Shown: piece after piece, positions 51,176-60,507 of the stretch
Position numbering within the stretch: position 1 is the first letter of the stretch
How the letters are laid out: each line of letters opens with the position of its first letter
Source: Spirosoma rigui
Lineage (GTDB): Bacteria > Bacteroidota > Bacteroidia > Cytophagales > Spirosomataceae
Assembly: GCF_002067135.1 (NCBI RefSeq)
Contig: NZ_CP020105.1
Coordinates: forward strand, 930,001-994,000
DNA length: 64,000 bases
Direction of reading: 5' to 3'
Position numbers and translations under genes: made by a program
The notes under the pieces: generated by a model
What the model saw: the letters and a program-made list of their open reading frames with translations, nothing else
What the model was told of the DNA's origin: nothing
Databases searched by the model: none

Positions 51176-52270
51176 ATGAAACAGGCTCCTGCCCATTTTA
51201 GTCCATTACCCTACAATTCATCCTACGAACAACCGGCACCAGATGAGGCAGAAACCATCCGGGATATTATTGCCACCATGGCCGATATCCAGCGGAAGAC
51301 CTACCAGTCGCAGGGCCATGCCATTCGTAGTGTCCACGCCAAAGGACACGCTATTTTAACAGGCGAGCTAACCGTTTTTGATCAATTGCCCCCTTATCTG
51401 GCCCAGGGGCTATTTGCCAAACCCGGCACCTATCCGATTGTAGCCCGTATTTCCACGCAGCCGGGCGATGTGTTGCCCGACAGCGTATCGACCCCACGTG
51501 GCATTTCCTTCAAAGTCGCCGGCGTAGAAGGCGAACACCTGCCGGATGCCGATGAGTCGTCAACGCAGGATTTTATCCTGGTGAACAGTCCAATATTTCC
51601 CCAGACCCTAAACGATTTTCTGACTGGCCTGAAGCGCTTCGATGCGTTGACCAACAAAGCAGAAGGGATAAAGGAAGGAATATCCAAGGTGCTGCGTACC
51701 GTTGGGGAGGTAGCCGAAACGCTGGGCGTTTCCGATACCGGCGTTATGCCCGGCATGGGCGGTCAACTGGCCACGCACCCGATGGGCGATACGTATTACT
51801 CGCAGGTACCCTACATGTATGGGGATTACATGGCCAAATTTTCGCTAACGCCGGTGTCGCCCAACCTGACAGCACTGAAAGACCAGCCCATAGACATCGA
51901 CAGTGACGATGATGCCTTGCGCCACCTGTTGCAGGACTTCTTTGCGGCCAACGGTGGTGAATGGGAACTGGGTGTCCAGCTTTCGACCGATATTAAAAAA
52001 ATGCCGATTGAAGATGCATCAATAGAATGGCCGGAAGATGAAAGCCCCTACCTTACGGTGGGTAAAGTAACTATAGCGCCACAACAGGCGTGGTCTGACC
52101 AGAAGGTGGCGGTTGTTGAAGATAAAATGTATTTCAGCCCCTGGCATGGCCTGGCTGCCCACCGTCCGCTGGGGTCTATCCAGCGGGCACGTAATATGGC
52201 GTACAAAGCATCGGCAGCGTTTCGCCGGAATATGTACGGGAAGTCGGACAACCCGGCCGATGTGCAGTAG
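51176..52270 (+). CDS. Catalase-family haem protein (y4iL-like)
   Basis: 364-residue member of the small catalase-related family. The distal-His region is SVHAKGHAILTGELTVF and the haem face has FAKPGTYPIVARIST and STPRGISFKVAGVEGEHLP; the proximal ligand region is RARNMAYKASAAFR, near the C-terminus with the candidate Tyr. It is shorter than true catalases and has no signal peptide. Activity may be peroxidase- or isomerase-like, not proven catalase. It lies ahead of the YdeP-type molybdoenzyme in the same direction. Confidence 0.82.
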   Translation: MKQAPAHFSPLPYNSSYEQPAPDEAETIRDIIATMADIQRKTYQSQGHAIRSVHAKGHAILTGELTVFDQLPPYLAQGLFAKPGTYPIVARISTQPGDVLPDSVSTPRGISFKVAGVEGEHLPDADESSTQDFILVNSPIFPQTLNDFLTGLKRFDALTNKAEGIKEGISKVLRTVGEVAETLGVSDTGVMPGMGGQLATHPMGDTYYSQVPYMYGDYMAKFSLTPVSPNLTALKDQPIDIDSDDDALRHLLQDFFAANGGEWELGVQLSTDIKKMPIEDASIEWPEDESPYLTVGKVTIAPQQAWSDQKVAVVEDKMYFSPWHGLAAHRPLGSIQRARNMAYKASAAFRRNMYGKSDNPADVQ

Positions 52271-52359
52271 TCTACCAACTAGTTATGGCCCCTGACGGGT
52301 GAGGCAGGGATAGAAAAAAGGCTCACTCATATGAAACATATCCCAGTCTTGCCTGAACG

Positions 52360-54669
52360 ATGGACCAAAATACGCCCCCGGAAGAGTTTACGGGTGATTT
52401 AGAACTCGACAAACCAGAAACAGAAGCCGCTGGTGCAGCCGCCATCGTTGCCTCGTTTGAACATGTGTTACGGGGTACCGGCCCCGGACGGGGCTGGAAA
52501 GCGCTTGTCAACCTGAACCAGAAGGACGGCTTCGACTGTCCGTCCTGCGCCTGGCCCGATCCTGACGGCAAACGCTCGGCCGTTGCCGAGTACTGCGAGA
52601 GTGGAGCCAAGGCAGTGGCCGATGAAGTAATGACCAAGCATACGGCCTCGCCGGTGCTGTTTGAGCGCTACTCAGTGACCGAGTTGACGCAGAAAAGCGA
52701 TCTCTGGCTGGGTCAGCAAGGCCGGTTGACCCAGCCTATGGTCCTGCGACCTGGCGCTACGCACTACGTCCCCATCGACTGGCAGGAAGCGTTTAGCCTC
52801 ATCGCCGACCAACTAAACGCGCTCGAATCGCCCGACCAGGCAATTTTTTACACCTCGGGCCGCGCCAGTAACGAAGCGGCTTTTGTGTACCAACTCTTTG
52901 TGCGGATGTTCGGGACCAACAACATGCCCGACTGTTCCAATATGTGCCATGAGTCGACCACCGTTGCCCTGACCGACACCCTCGGGTTGGGAAAGGCATC
53001 GGTGACCTACGAAGATTATCAGACTGCCGACGTAGTGATGATTATGGGCCAGAATCCGGGCACAACGGCGCCCCGGATGATGACACCGCTGGAAGAGATG
53101 AAGCAAAAAGGCGGCAAGATCATTGCCGTCAACCCCCTCCACGAAACGGGTCTGCTGGCATTTAAATACCCACAGAGCCCAAAGGACATGATCCTGGGGG
53201 GGCAAAAGCTGGCCGACGTGTTTCTGCAGGTTCGTATCAACTCCGACCTGGCACTGCTAAAAGCCATGTGTAAACTACTCCTGGCCGAAGAAGAAAAAGC
53301 CGCTGCGTCGGGCCGGCCGGGTACCGTAGTCGATCGCTCGTTTGTTGAAAAATACACTTCGGGCTATGAAGCTTTCGTAGCCAGTCTGGATTCGTTTGCG
53401 CTGGAGGACCTGGCTGCCCAGTGCGGCCTGAGCGTCGCACAGATTCAGGAGGCCGTCGATCTGTTTAAACACACGCCGAAACTGGTTATCTGCTGGGCCA
53501 TGGGCCTTACGCAGCACAAGAATGCTGTAGCCACCATCAGCGAGGTTATTAATCTATTGCTGCTGAAAGGCAGTATCGGCATTAGTGGTGGCGGAGCCAG
53601 TCCCATACGCGGCCATAGCAACGTACAGGGCGATCGGACGATGGGTGTCTGGGAGAAGCCGAAACCGGAGTTTCTGGATGCCCTGGAGAAGGTATTTAAA
53701 TTTACCCCACCCCGCGAACACGGCTATGACGCCGTGGCTTCCGTTAAGGCCATGCACGAAGGGAAAGCCAGCGTCTTCTTCGGATTAGGCGGTAATTTCG
53801 CAATGGCGGTATCCGATACGAACTACACGGGGGAAGCGCTCCGCGCCTGTAAACTGACCGTGCACGTATCAACGAAGCTGAACCGCAGTCACCTCATTCA
53901 CGGGGAAACGGCGCTGATATTACCTTGTCTGGGCCGAACCGATCACGATATTCAGGCGACGGGTCACCAGTTTATCAGCTGCGAAAGTACAACGGGCGTC
54001 GTGGCACAGTCCCACGGCGTGCTGGAGCCGGTTTCGTCCCATCTGAAAAGTGAAGTAGCCATCATCTGCGAGTTGGCCAGCGCTACGCTGAAAGAGAAGT
54101 CAACCGTCGACTGGACTAGCCTGATGGCAGATTATGACCGGATTCGGGAGTTGATCGCGCAAACCGTAAAGGGCTTCGACAATTACAACGAAAAAGTGCG
54201 TCAGCCGGGCGGCTTCTATATCCCCAATGGTCCCCGCAAGCGTGTTTTCGACACAAGCGACCAGAAGGCGCATTTTACGGTCAACGTGCCCATGCCCATT
54301 GCTGTACAGACGGACGAGTTGCTGTTGATGACCATCCGCAGCCACGATCAGTTCAATACAACGGTTTACAAAAACGCTGACCGCTACCGGGGCATCCATA
54401 ATGAACGGCGGGTTATTTTCATGCATCCCGACGATATAGCACAGCGGGGTTTGCAGGAGAAGCAGGCAATCGACATCCATAGTCTGTACGATGGAGTAAC
54501 CCGGACGGCTCATCGGTTCATCGTGATTCCGTATGACATCCCCCGTGGCTGCACAGCCGCTTATTTTCCGGAAACTAACGTACTGATTCCCATTGACCAG
54601 ATTGCCGAAAAGAGCAACACCCCTATTTCTAAATCGATTAAGGTCACCATAACCCCCGCCCGGGAGTAA
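52360..54669 (+). CDS. FdhF/YdeP-family molybdopterin oxidoreductase
   Basis: 769-residue cytoplasmic protein of the molybdopterin oxidoreductase fold. An N-terminal CPSCAW site replaces the full 4Fe-4S motif. The molybdopterin core shows IFYTSGRASNEAAFVYQLF, DCSNMCHESTTVALTDTLG, a QNPGTTAPRMMTPL dinucleotide loop, and GGGASPIRGHSNVQGD. The C-terminal domain has HPDDIAQRG. YdeP homologues support acid resistance in E. coli; here the role is unknown. It follows the catalase-like gene by 89 bases with no terminator between, so they may be co-transcribed. A terminator follows at 54781. Confidence 0.9.
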   Translation: MDQNTPPEEFTGDLELDKPETEAAGAAAIVASFEHVLRGTGPGRGWKALVNLNQKDGFDCPSCAWPDPDGKRSAVAEYCESGAKAVADEVMTKHTASPVLFERYSVTELTQKSDLWLGQQGRLTQPMVLRPGATHYVPIDWQEAFSLIADQLNALESPDQAIFYTSGRASNEAAFVYQLFVRMFGTNNMPDCSNMCHESTTVALTDTLGLGKASVTYEDYQTADVVMIMGQNPGTTAPRMMTPLEEMKQKGGKIIAVNPLHETGLLAFKYPQSPKDMILGGQKLADVFLQVRINSDLALLKAMCKLLLAEEEKAAASGRPGTVVDRSFVEKYTSGYEAFVASLDSFALEDLAAQCGLSVAQIQEAVDLFKHTPKLVICWAMGLTQHKNAVATISEVINLLLLKGSIGISGGGASPIRGHSNVQGDRTMGVWEKPKPEFLDALEKVFKFTPPREHGYDAVASVKAMHEGKASVFFGLGGNFAMAVSDTNYTGEALRACKLTVHVSTKLNRSHLIHGETALILPCLGRTDHDIQATGHQFISCESTTGVVAQSHGVLEPVSSHLKSEVAIICELASATLKEKSTVDWTSLMADYDRIRELIAQTVKGFDNYNEKVRQPGGFYIPNGPRKRVFDTSDQKAHFTVNVPMPIAVQTDELLLMTIRSHDQFNTTVYKNADRYRGIHNERRVIFMHPDDIAQRGLQEKQAIDIHSLYDGVTRTAHRFIVIPYDIPRGCTAAYFPETNVLIPIDQIAEKSNTPISKSIKVTITPARE

Positions 54670-55026
54670 ATCGGGAGCCAACGGGCAGTCTGGTCTTAAC
54701 TCAGACATAGGCTACGGTGGCACGAGGCTTGATCAGCAGAGCCCAGAAACGACCGGCACAGCCGGTAGCAGCAGACCAGCAAAAGCGGGTATAATGAAAA
54801 AGCGAGTGGCAACACCCGCTTTTTTTATTGCCTCCGCGTTCACGATGGCACCCGGCCAAGGAATAACGTCAACATCTTTCTTCTAATGACAGACTATACG
54901 TCCGTCTTGATTCGGAACGCCCTTGGTCGTAATTTGGTTAAAATTGCACCCACCCAAGATTTTCTCAGTACAAAAATCAGTTCCTCCGCTTTTACCGACG
55001 GAGCTATAGCCTCTTTGTACCTGTTT
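54670..55026 (+). terminator. Spacer holding a terminator at 54781-54827
   Basis: The 357-base spacer contains a stem aaaagcgggt/acccgctttt (54781-54790 and 54814-54823) with a T tract (to 54827). The rest has no gene; a long ORF extension of the next gene runs through it from 54886 but its peptide has no family support. Confidence 0.7.
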
Positions 55027-57795
55027 ATGAAAACGCAATGGATTGTCCTTAGTGCTGTTATCGTTGCCGTTGGGCTGGGCCTCTCGGCATTTCCCGCCAT
55101 TTTTGGAAATCGGGTGGACTACAACACGCAGATCAAACCGCTCCTCAACAAAAACTGCATTGCCTGCCACGGGGGAGTCAAAAAAGCGTCGGGCTTCTCG
55201 CTGCTGTTCAAACACGAAGCGCTGGCACCGGCCAAATCGGGCAAACCAGCCATTATTCCCGGAGATGCCGATGGTAGCGAAATGATCCGGCGACTTACGC
55301 TAACGGATCCTGAAGAACGAATGCCCCTTGATCATCCGGCCCTCAAACCGGAGGAAATTGAACTCCTGCGTGCCTGGATCGATCAGGGAGCCGACTGGGG
55401 CGATCACTGGGCGTATCAGCCCGTTCAGAAACCCGAGGTACCTAAAACCGGCACGTTGTGGAGTCGGCTGGGGCTGTCGGACGATGCCGGGGCCCGGTGG
55501 GTCCGGAATGAAATCGACCCCTTCATTCTGGACAAGCTGAAACAGAACAACCTGAACCCATCGCCCGAAGCAGATCGGACTACGCTCATCCGGCGCGTGT
55601 CGCTCGACCTGACGGGTCTCCCCCCAACGGAAGCCGACGTAGCTGCCTTCGTCTCGGACAAAACACCCAATGCCTACGAGAAGGTAGTGGACCGGCTGCT
55701 GAACGCCCCCACCTATGGCGAACGGTGGACGGGCTGGTGGCTCGATCTGGCCCGCTATGCCGACACCAAAGGGTATGAGCGTGACCCCGGTCGTAAAATA
55801 TGGCGCTACCGCGACTGGCTGATCAACGCCTTTAATCAGGACAAACCATTCGATCAGTTCACGGTCGAGCAACTCGCCGGCGATCTGCTGCCCAACCCTA
55901 CCGATGATCAACTAGTGGCAACGGCATTTCACCGCAACACAATGACCAACGACGAGGGCGGGACGCAGGACGAAGAGTTTCGCGTGGCCGCGCTGCTCGA
56001 CCGGGTAGGCACCACCTGGGATGTGTGGCAGGGTACAACATTCGCCTGTGTTCAGTGCCACAGCCATCCGTATGACCCCTTCGTCCACGAGGAATTTTAT
56101 AAGTACGCGGCTTTCTTCAACAACAGCCGCGACGAAGACGTGACGAGCGATACGCCCGCGCTGCGGTTCTACAAATCAGCCGACTCCCTTAAACTAACGC
56201 AGTTGACCCAATACATTGCGTCGGCCGTACCCGACCGACAGCAGGCCAAAACGCAGACAGCTTACTTCACGAAACTGGCGCGAACAGTTGAGCCAAAGAT
56301 CAACTCCCATGACTTTGACCAGCTGATCAACGCGTCGCTGCTCGACGCCAAATACTTCGGGTTTCAGGATAAGGGGTCAGCCCGCATCAAAAACGTCACA
56401 CTCACCAACCGCCCCCGGCTACTGATTGCCTGGGGTACCAACGCACCCGATGCTGTCGTCACCATTCGGCAGGATAAGCTGGACGGTCCCGTGCTGGCGA
56501 CGGCCCGCGTACCCAAAACCGGCAATCAATGGAACGACACGATCCAGCTTATTCCACTGCCCGTCGTCCAGGGCCGGCACAATCTTTACCTGTCGCTACA
56601 CAGCCCTAAGGCCCCCAAAGACTGGGTGATGATCAAGTGGGCATCGTTTCAGCCGGCGCTACCCGGCCAACCTGCCGATGCCGTTGGGCAGCAGGATAAG
56701 CTGCTGCTCGACCTGCTCAATGCCGAAGCCGAGGACGTACCGATCATGCTCGAGGGATCGGGCGACCTGGCGCGCGAAACGCACGTCTTTGACCGGGGGA
56801 ACTGGCTCGTCAAGGGTAAAAAAGTAACGCCCGACGTACCGAAGATTTTTCCGGCCATGGACCCTCGTTTACCCAAAAACCGGCTGGGGCTGGCGCGCTG
56901 GATGGTCGACCGCAGGCACCCATTGACGGCGCGGGTGGTGGTCAATCGACTCTGGGAACAACTTTTTGGAGCGGGAATCGTGGAAACAGTCGAGGATATG
57001 GGCACGCAGGGGATTCCGCCCACCCACCGCGAACTACTGGATTACCTGGCTGCCGAATTTATGGATACCGATCACTGGAGCGTCAAGAAAATGCTCCGGC
57101 GCATGGTGCTCTCCGCCACGTATCGACAACAGTCGAACGCATCGCCCGAACGGTTGGCAAAAGACCCGTTCAACAAAATGCTGGCCCGTGGTCCCCGCAT
57201 CCGCCTGTCGGCCGAGCAGGTGCGTGATCAGGCACTGGCGGTAAGTGGGCTGTTGAGTACCAAAATGCTTGGCCCCAGTGTTATGCCCAGCCAGCCCGAC
57301 GGCATCTGGCAGTCACCCTACGACGGCGACTCGTGGAAGCTGAGCACCGGTGAAGATCTGCACCGCCGGGCGTTGTATACGTACTGGAAACGGACTGCGC
57401 CTTATCCTTCCATGGTGACGTTCGACAGTCCCAGCCGGGAGTTCTGCCAGTCCCGCCGGATTCGGACCAACACACCCCTTCAGGCGCTGGTAACACTCAA
57501 TGACCCGGTCTACATCGAAGCTGCTCAAACCTTGGCTGCGTATATGCAACAGCACGGCCAATCGCCTGAGAGCCAGATCCAGGCTGGTTTCCGGCGCGTT
57601 ATGCTTCGGAATTTGTCTCCCCGCAAACTCGCCGTGCTCACCCGACTCTACCGCACTACGGAGCAGCACTACCGCCAGCAACCCAACGACGCCCGGAAAC
57701 TGCTGGCCAGTCCATCGGCCACGCCCCAACTGGCCGCCCTGACCGTCACCGCCAACACAATGCTAAACCTGGACGAAGTGATCACCAAAGAATAA
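55027..57795 (+). CDS. PSD1/DUF1549-DUF1553 cytochrome protein (planctomycete type)
   Basis: 922-residue exported protein. Start ATG 55027 gives a clear signal anchor (MKTQWIVLSAVIVAVGLGL). A PSCyt1 haem site CIACH (residues 44-48) comes first, then the DUF1549 domain with NRVSLDLTGLPPTEAD-type sequence, WWLDLARYADTKGYERD and a second CxxCH in FACVQCHSHPYDPF, and then the DUF1553 domain (GLARWMVDRRHPLTARVVVNRLWEQLFGAGIVET; ATYRQQSNASPERLAKDP). Family members are large periplasmic proteins from polysaccharide-rich bacteria, thought to aid degradation of sulfated or complex polymers. A DUF1501 gene follows. Confidence 0.9.
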   Translation: MKTQWIVLSAVIVAVGLGLSAFPAIFGNRVDYNTQIKPLLNKNCIACHGGVKKASGFSLLFKHEALAPAKSGKPAIIPGDADGSEMIRRLTLTDPEERMPLDHPALKPEEIELLRAWIDQGADWGDHWAYQPVQKPEVPKTGTLWSRLGLSDDAGARWVRNEIDPFILDKLKQNNLNPSPEADRTTLIRRVSLDLTGLPPTEADVAAFVSDKTPNAYEKVVDRLLNAPTYGERWTGWWLDLARYADTKGYERDPGRKIWRYRDWLINAFNQDKPFDQFTVEQLAGDLLPNPTDDQLVATAFHRNTMTNDEGGTQDEEFRVAALLDRVGTTWDVWQGTTFACVQCHSHPYDPFVHEEFYKYAAFFNNSRDEDVTSDTPALRFYKSADSLKLTQLTQYIASAVPDRQQAKTQTAYFTKLARTVEPKINSHDFDQLINASLLDAKYFGFQDKGSARIKNVTLTNRPRLLIAWGTNAPDAVVTIRQDKLDGPVLATARVPKTGNQWNDTIQLIPLPVVQGRHNLYLSLHSPKAPKDWVMIKWASFQPALPGQPADAVGQQDKLLLDLLNAEAEDVPIMLEGSGDLARETHVFDRGNWLVKGKKVTPDVPKIFPAMDPRLPKNRLGLARWMVDRRHPLTARVVVNRLWEQLFGAGIVETVEDMGTQGIPPTHRELLDYLAAEFMDTDHWSVKKMLRRMVLSATYRQQSNASPERLAKDPFNKMLARGPRIRLSAEQVRDQALAVSGLLSTKMLGPSVMPSQPDGIWQSPYDGDSWKLSTGEDLHRRALYTYWKRTAPYPSMVTFDSPSREFCQSRRIRTNTPLQALVTLNDPVYIEAAQTLAAYMQQHGQSPESQIQAGFRRVMLRNLSPRKLAVLTRLYRTTEQHYRQQPNDARKLLASPSATPQLAALTVTANTMLNLDEVITKE

Positions 57796-57911
57796 GGTAC
57801 CCCACCCCAACGCCCCACCTAAAGAAAGAGGATAGGTTAAAATGAGAGAATTCTGAAATACTTGAGTGAGATAATCTCGCTTTGAAAATCGAACCACATA
57901 CGCAACGTCCG

Positions 57912-57951
57912 ACCCTCACCCCCGCCCTATTGTAAAGGGCGGGATGAGGGT
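57912..57951 (+). repeat. Inverted repeat before the DUF1501 gene
   Basis: Arms of about 17 bases (accctcacccccgccct and agggcgggatgagggt) pair with one indel and one mismatch, 7-base loop. The right arm ends 21 bases before the ATG at 57973. Confidence 0.65.
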
Positions 57952-57972
57952 GGGTTAACACCTGCAAGCAAC

Positions 57973-59478
57973 ATGAACAAACTCCTTAACGAACTTCAGC
58001 AGGCAGCGGCCGAGCGCGAAACCCGGCGGCACTTTCTGCACACCTGTTCTACCGGATTGGGTGCCATGGCCCTGAGTTCGGTGTTGAGCAGTTGCGGCTT
58101 TTTTGGTAAAGACAGTACGCCAACCACCACGGTTGGCTCGACGCCGTCGACCGACGGACCGGCTACGGCACCGCACCCGTCGCAGTACCTGCCTAAAGCC
58201 AAACGGGTTATTTATATCCACATGGCCGGGTCACCAAGCCAGCTTGAGTTATTTGACTACAAGCCAGAGCTGACGAAGTATGACGGAAAAGACTGCCCGC
58301 AGGCATTACTGGAGGGCAAGAAGTTTGCCTTCATCCGGGGAGTTCCGAAGATGCTGGGGCCGAAAGGGAAGTTTGCCCAACACGGCCAGTCGGGCGCGTG
58401 GGTGTCGGACTATCTCCCCCATTTGCAGGGCGTTGTTGATGATATTTCGTTTCTGAAAGCCATGCATACCGATCAGTTCAACCACGCGCCCGCTCAACTG
58501 CTCATGCATACGGGCAGCGCCCGGCTGGGCCGCCCGAGCATTGGATCGTGGGTGACGTATGGATTGGGTACAGAAAATGACAACCTGCCGGGCTTTATTG
58601 TGCTGGCGTCCGGGGGCAAGTCACCCGATGCGGGTAAGTCGGTTTGGGGCAGCGGTTTTCTGCCATCGGTTTATCAGGGCGTTCAATGCCGTACCGATGG
58701 GGACCCGGTGCTGTATGCGTCGGATCCCATCGGGATGAGCCGTGATGTTCGCAAGAACACCATCGACGCCATCAGCCAGATCAACCAGCAGCAGTATGAT
58801 GACGTTAAAGACCCTGAAATCCTGACCCGAATCGCGCAGTATGAACTGGCCTTCCGGATGCAGATGTCGGTGCCCGACGCCATGGATATCAAAAGCGAAC
58901 CCCAATACATCCTCGACAGCTACGGCGTCGATCCCAATAAAGGCTCGTTTGCGCGTAACTGCCTGCTGGCGCGTCGGCTGGTGGAGCGCGGGGTGCGGTT
59001 CGTGCAGCTCTTCGACTGGGGCTGGGACACGCATGGTACCAGCAAGGATGGCTCAATCGATTTCGGGCTGAAAGACAAATGCCACCAGTCGGACCAGGCA
59101 GTTGCCGCCCTGCTGACCGACCTGAAACAGCGCGGCCTCCTCGACGATACGCTGGTGGTATGGGGCGGTGAGTTTGGCCGGACACCCATGCAGGAAAACC
59201 GCGACGGTCAGGTATTACCGTTCTTCGGGCGTGACCACCATCTCGACGCGTTTACGGTCTGGATGGCGGGTGGGGGTGTCAAAAAGGGGTTCACCTACGG
59301 CGAGACCGACGATATTGGCTACTACGGAGTAAAAGACCAGACTCATGTTCACGACCTCCAGGCCACGATCCTGCACCTGCTGGGCTTCGACCATACCAAA
59401 TTGACCTACCAGTTTCAGGGTCGACCGTTTCGCCTGACCGACGTAGCAGGTAAGATTATAAAGCCGATTATTGCCTGA
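57973..59478 (+). CDS. DUF1501 domain protein, Tat-exported
   Basis: 501-residue protein of the DUF1501 (sulfatase-like fold) family, always linked to DUF1549/DUF1553 proteins. It starts with a twin-arginine motif (TRRHFLHTCSTGLG, Arg18-Arg19) and may be a lipoprotein (LSSC, Cys about 42). Core motifs: YIHMAGSPSQLELFDYKPEL, QLFDWGWDTHG, WGGEFGRTPMQENRDG and GRDHHLDAFTVWMAGGG, with acidic and His residues that suggest metal binding. It lies 177 bases after its DUF1553 partner with an inverted repeat between. Biochemical function is unproven. Confidence 0.9.
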   Translation: MNKLLNELQQAAAERETRRHFLHTCSTGLGAMALSSVLSSCGFFGKDSTPTTTVGSTPSTDGPATAPHPSQYLPKAKRVIYIHMAGSPSQLELFDYKPELTKYDGKDCPQALLEGKKFAFIRGVPKMLGPKGKFAQHGQSGAWVSDYLPHLQGVVDDISFLKAMHTDQFNHAPAQLLMHTGSARLGRPSIGSWVTYGLGTENDNLPGFIVLASGGKSPDAGKSVWGSGFLPSVYQGVQCRTDGDPVLYASDPIGMSRDVRKNTIDAISQINQQQYDDVKDPEILTRIAQYELAFRMQMSVPDAMDIKSEPQYILDSYGVDPNKGSFARNCLLARRLVERGVRFVQLFDWGWDTHGTSKDGSIDFGLKDKCHQSDQAVAALLTDLKQRGLLDDTLVVWGGEFGRTPMQENRDGQVLPFFGRDHHLDAFTVWMAGGGVKKGFTYGETDDIGYYGVKDQTHVHDLQATILHLLGFDHTKLTYQFQGRPFRLTDVAGKIIKPIIA

Positions 59479-59495
59479 CCAGCATACACAAATCC

Positions 59496-60191
59496 ATGCC
59501 CAACCGTATTTTCCTGATTCATGGCTATGTCGAAGACCCAACCATCTTCGACAAACTTAGGCCGCTGCTACCGGCGGCCGACTACGTCCCAATAAATCTG
59601 GCCGACGAATTCCTGCGGTGGAAACCGTCTGGACCCGTCAACGTCCGGTCACTGGCCACGTACCTGACTGACCAGTACGCCATCACGCCTAACGATGTCG
59701 TTATCGGGCACTCGATGGGCGGCTGGACGGCCATTAATGTTAAAGAAGTGAGTGGCGCTACGACCATTCAACTGGCGTCGTGGACGAATCAGAAGAAGAT
59801 CCGATTTCCGACGGATAACCTTACGGTCCTGAAGCTCCTGGCTAAATCCGGTCTTACGCAGGGCCAAGTTCTGACCAATTATTTCATGAAGCAGTATCCG
59901 TTCGACGAGTCGCGCGATCTGTATTGTCGACTGGTGAAAGACTCCCGCCAAATGACGCGGGAGTATATCTGGCAGCAGTTGCAAACGCTGTTCGCCCAGG
60001 TGCCGCCCCTGACGGTCCGGCCAGATCTGCGCATTCACGCCCGGCGCGACAGCATTGTAGGTCCTCCCGACGAAACCTATGTGGACGTGCCGGGCGATCA
60101 TTTCAGTCTGGTTTTCTACCCTGAACTCGTCGCCGGACCTATTCGGATGTTGTTAGAAAAACCCCTGCCAGTGGTCAAAGATGGCTTCTAA
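59496..60191 (+). CDS. Alpha/beta hydrolase
   Basis: 231-residue cytosolic hydrolase, without signal peptide. IHGYVEDPTIF is the oxyanion loop, GHSMGGWTAIN the nucleophile elbow, RRDSIVGPP a possible acid, and VPGDHFSLVF carries the His. It starts 17 bases after the DUF1501 stop, so it is probably co-transcribed. Its last four bases overlap the end of gatC on the opposite strand. Substrate unknown. Confidence 0.78.
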   Translation: MPNRIFLIHGYVEDPTIFDKLRPLLPAADYVPINLADEFLRWKPSGPVNVRSLATYLTDQYAITPNDVVIGHSMGGWTAINVKEVSGATTIQLASWTNQKKIRFPTDNLTVLKLLAKSGLTQGQVLTNYFMKQYPFDESRDLYCRLVKDSRQMTREYIWQQLQTLFAQVPPLTVRPDLRIHARRDSIVGPPDETYVDVPGDHFSLVFYPELVAGPIRMLLEKPLPVVKDGF

Positions 60192-60475
60192 TCCAACACT
60201 TTGGGTACTTCGAAAAACTGTTCGTCGTGTTGGGGAGCATTGGCGAGGGCCTGTTGCCGGGGAAGGTGATTACCCACAACATCGTCGCGCAGTACGTTCG
60301 TTTCGCTGGAAATATGGGTCAGCGGCTCTACGCCGGTGGTATCCACCTCGTTCAGCTGCTCCATCCACGTTAGAACACCGTTCAGGCTGTTGAGCAGTTC
60401 GGCTTCCTCCTCCGGGCGCACTTCGAGTCGCGCGAGGTGGGCAATTTTTTGTAAGGCTTCCTGGTCTACTTTCAT
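60188..60475 (-). CDS. gatC: Asp/Glu-tRNA amidotransferase subunit C
   Basis: 95-residue subunit that stabilises GatA in the complex turning Glu-tRNA-Gln into Gln-tRNA-Gln (and Asp-tRNA-Asn). The family pattern is complete: IAHLARLEVRPEEEAELLNSLNGVLTWMEQL, then DTTGVEPLTH and the C-terminal NVLRDDV. gatA and gatB are not in the window. It follows plsC by 32 bases on the same strand, with purH upstream, so all three may share a transcript. Confidence 0.93.
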   Translation of the reverse strand: MKVDQEALQKIAHLARLEVRPEEEAELLNSLNGVLTWMEQLNEVDTTGVEPLTHISSETNVLRDDVVGNHLPRQQALANAPQHDEQFFEVPKVLD

Positions 60476-60507
60476 TAGGATAAGGTGCGAAAGGCGTAGT
60501 AGCGGGT

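Noticed and set aside
54886-55026. N-terminal extension of the DUF1553 protein
   Set aside because: The signal anchor starts at ATG 55027; the extension would bury it and has no family match.
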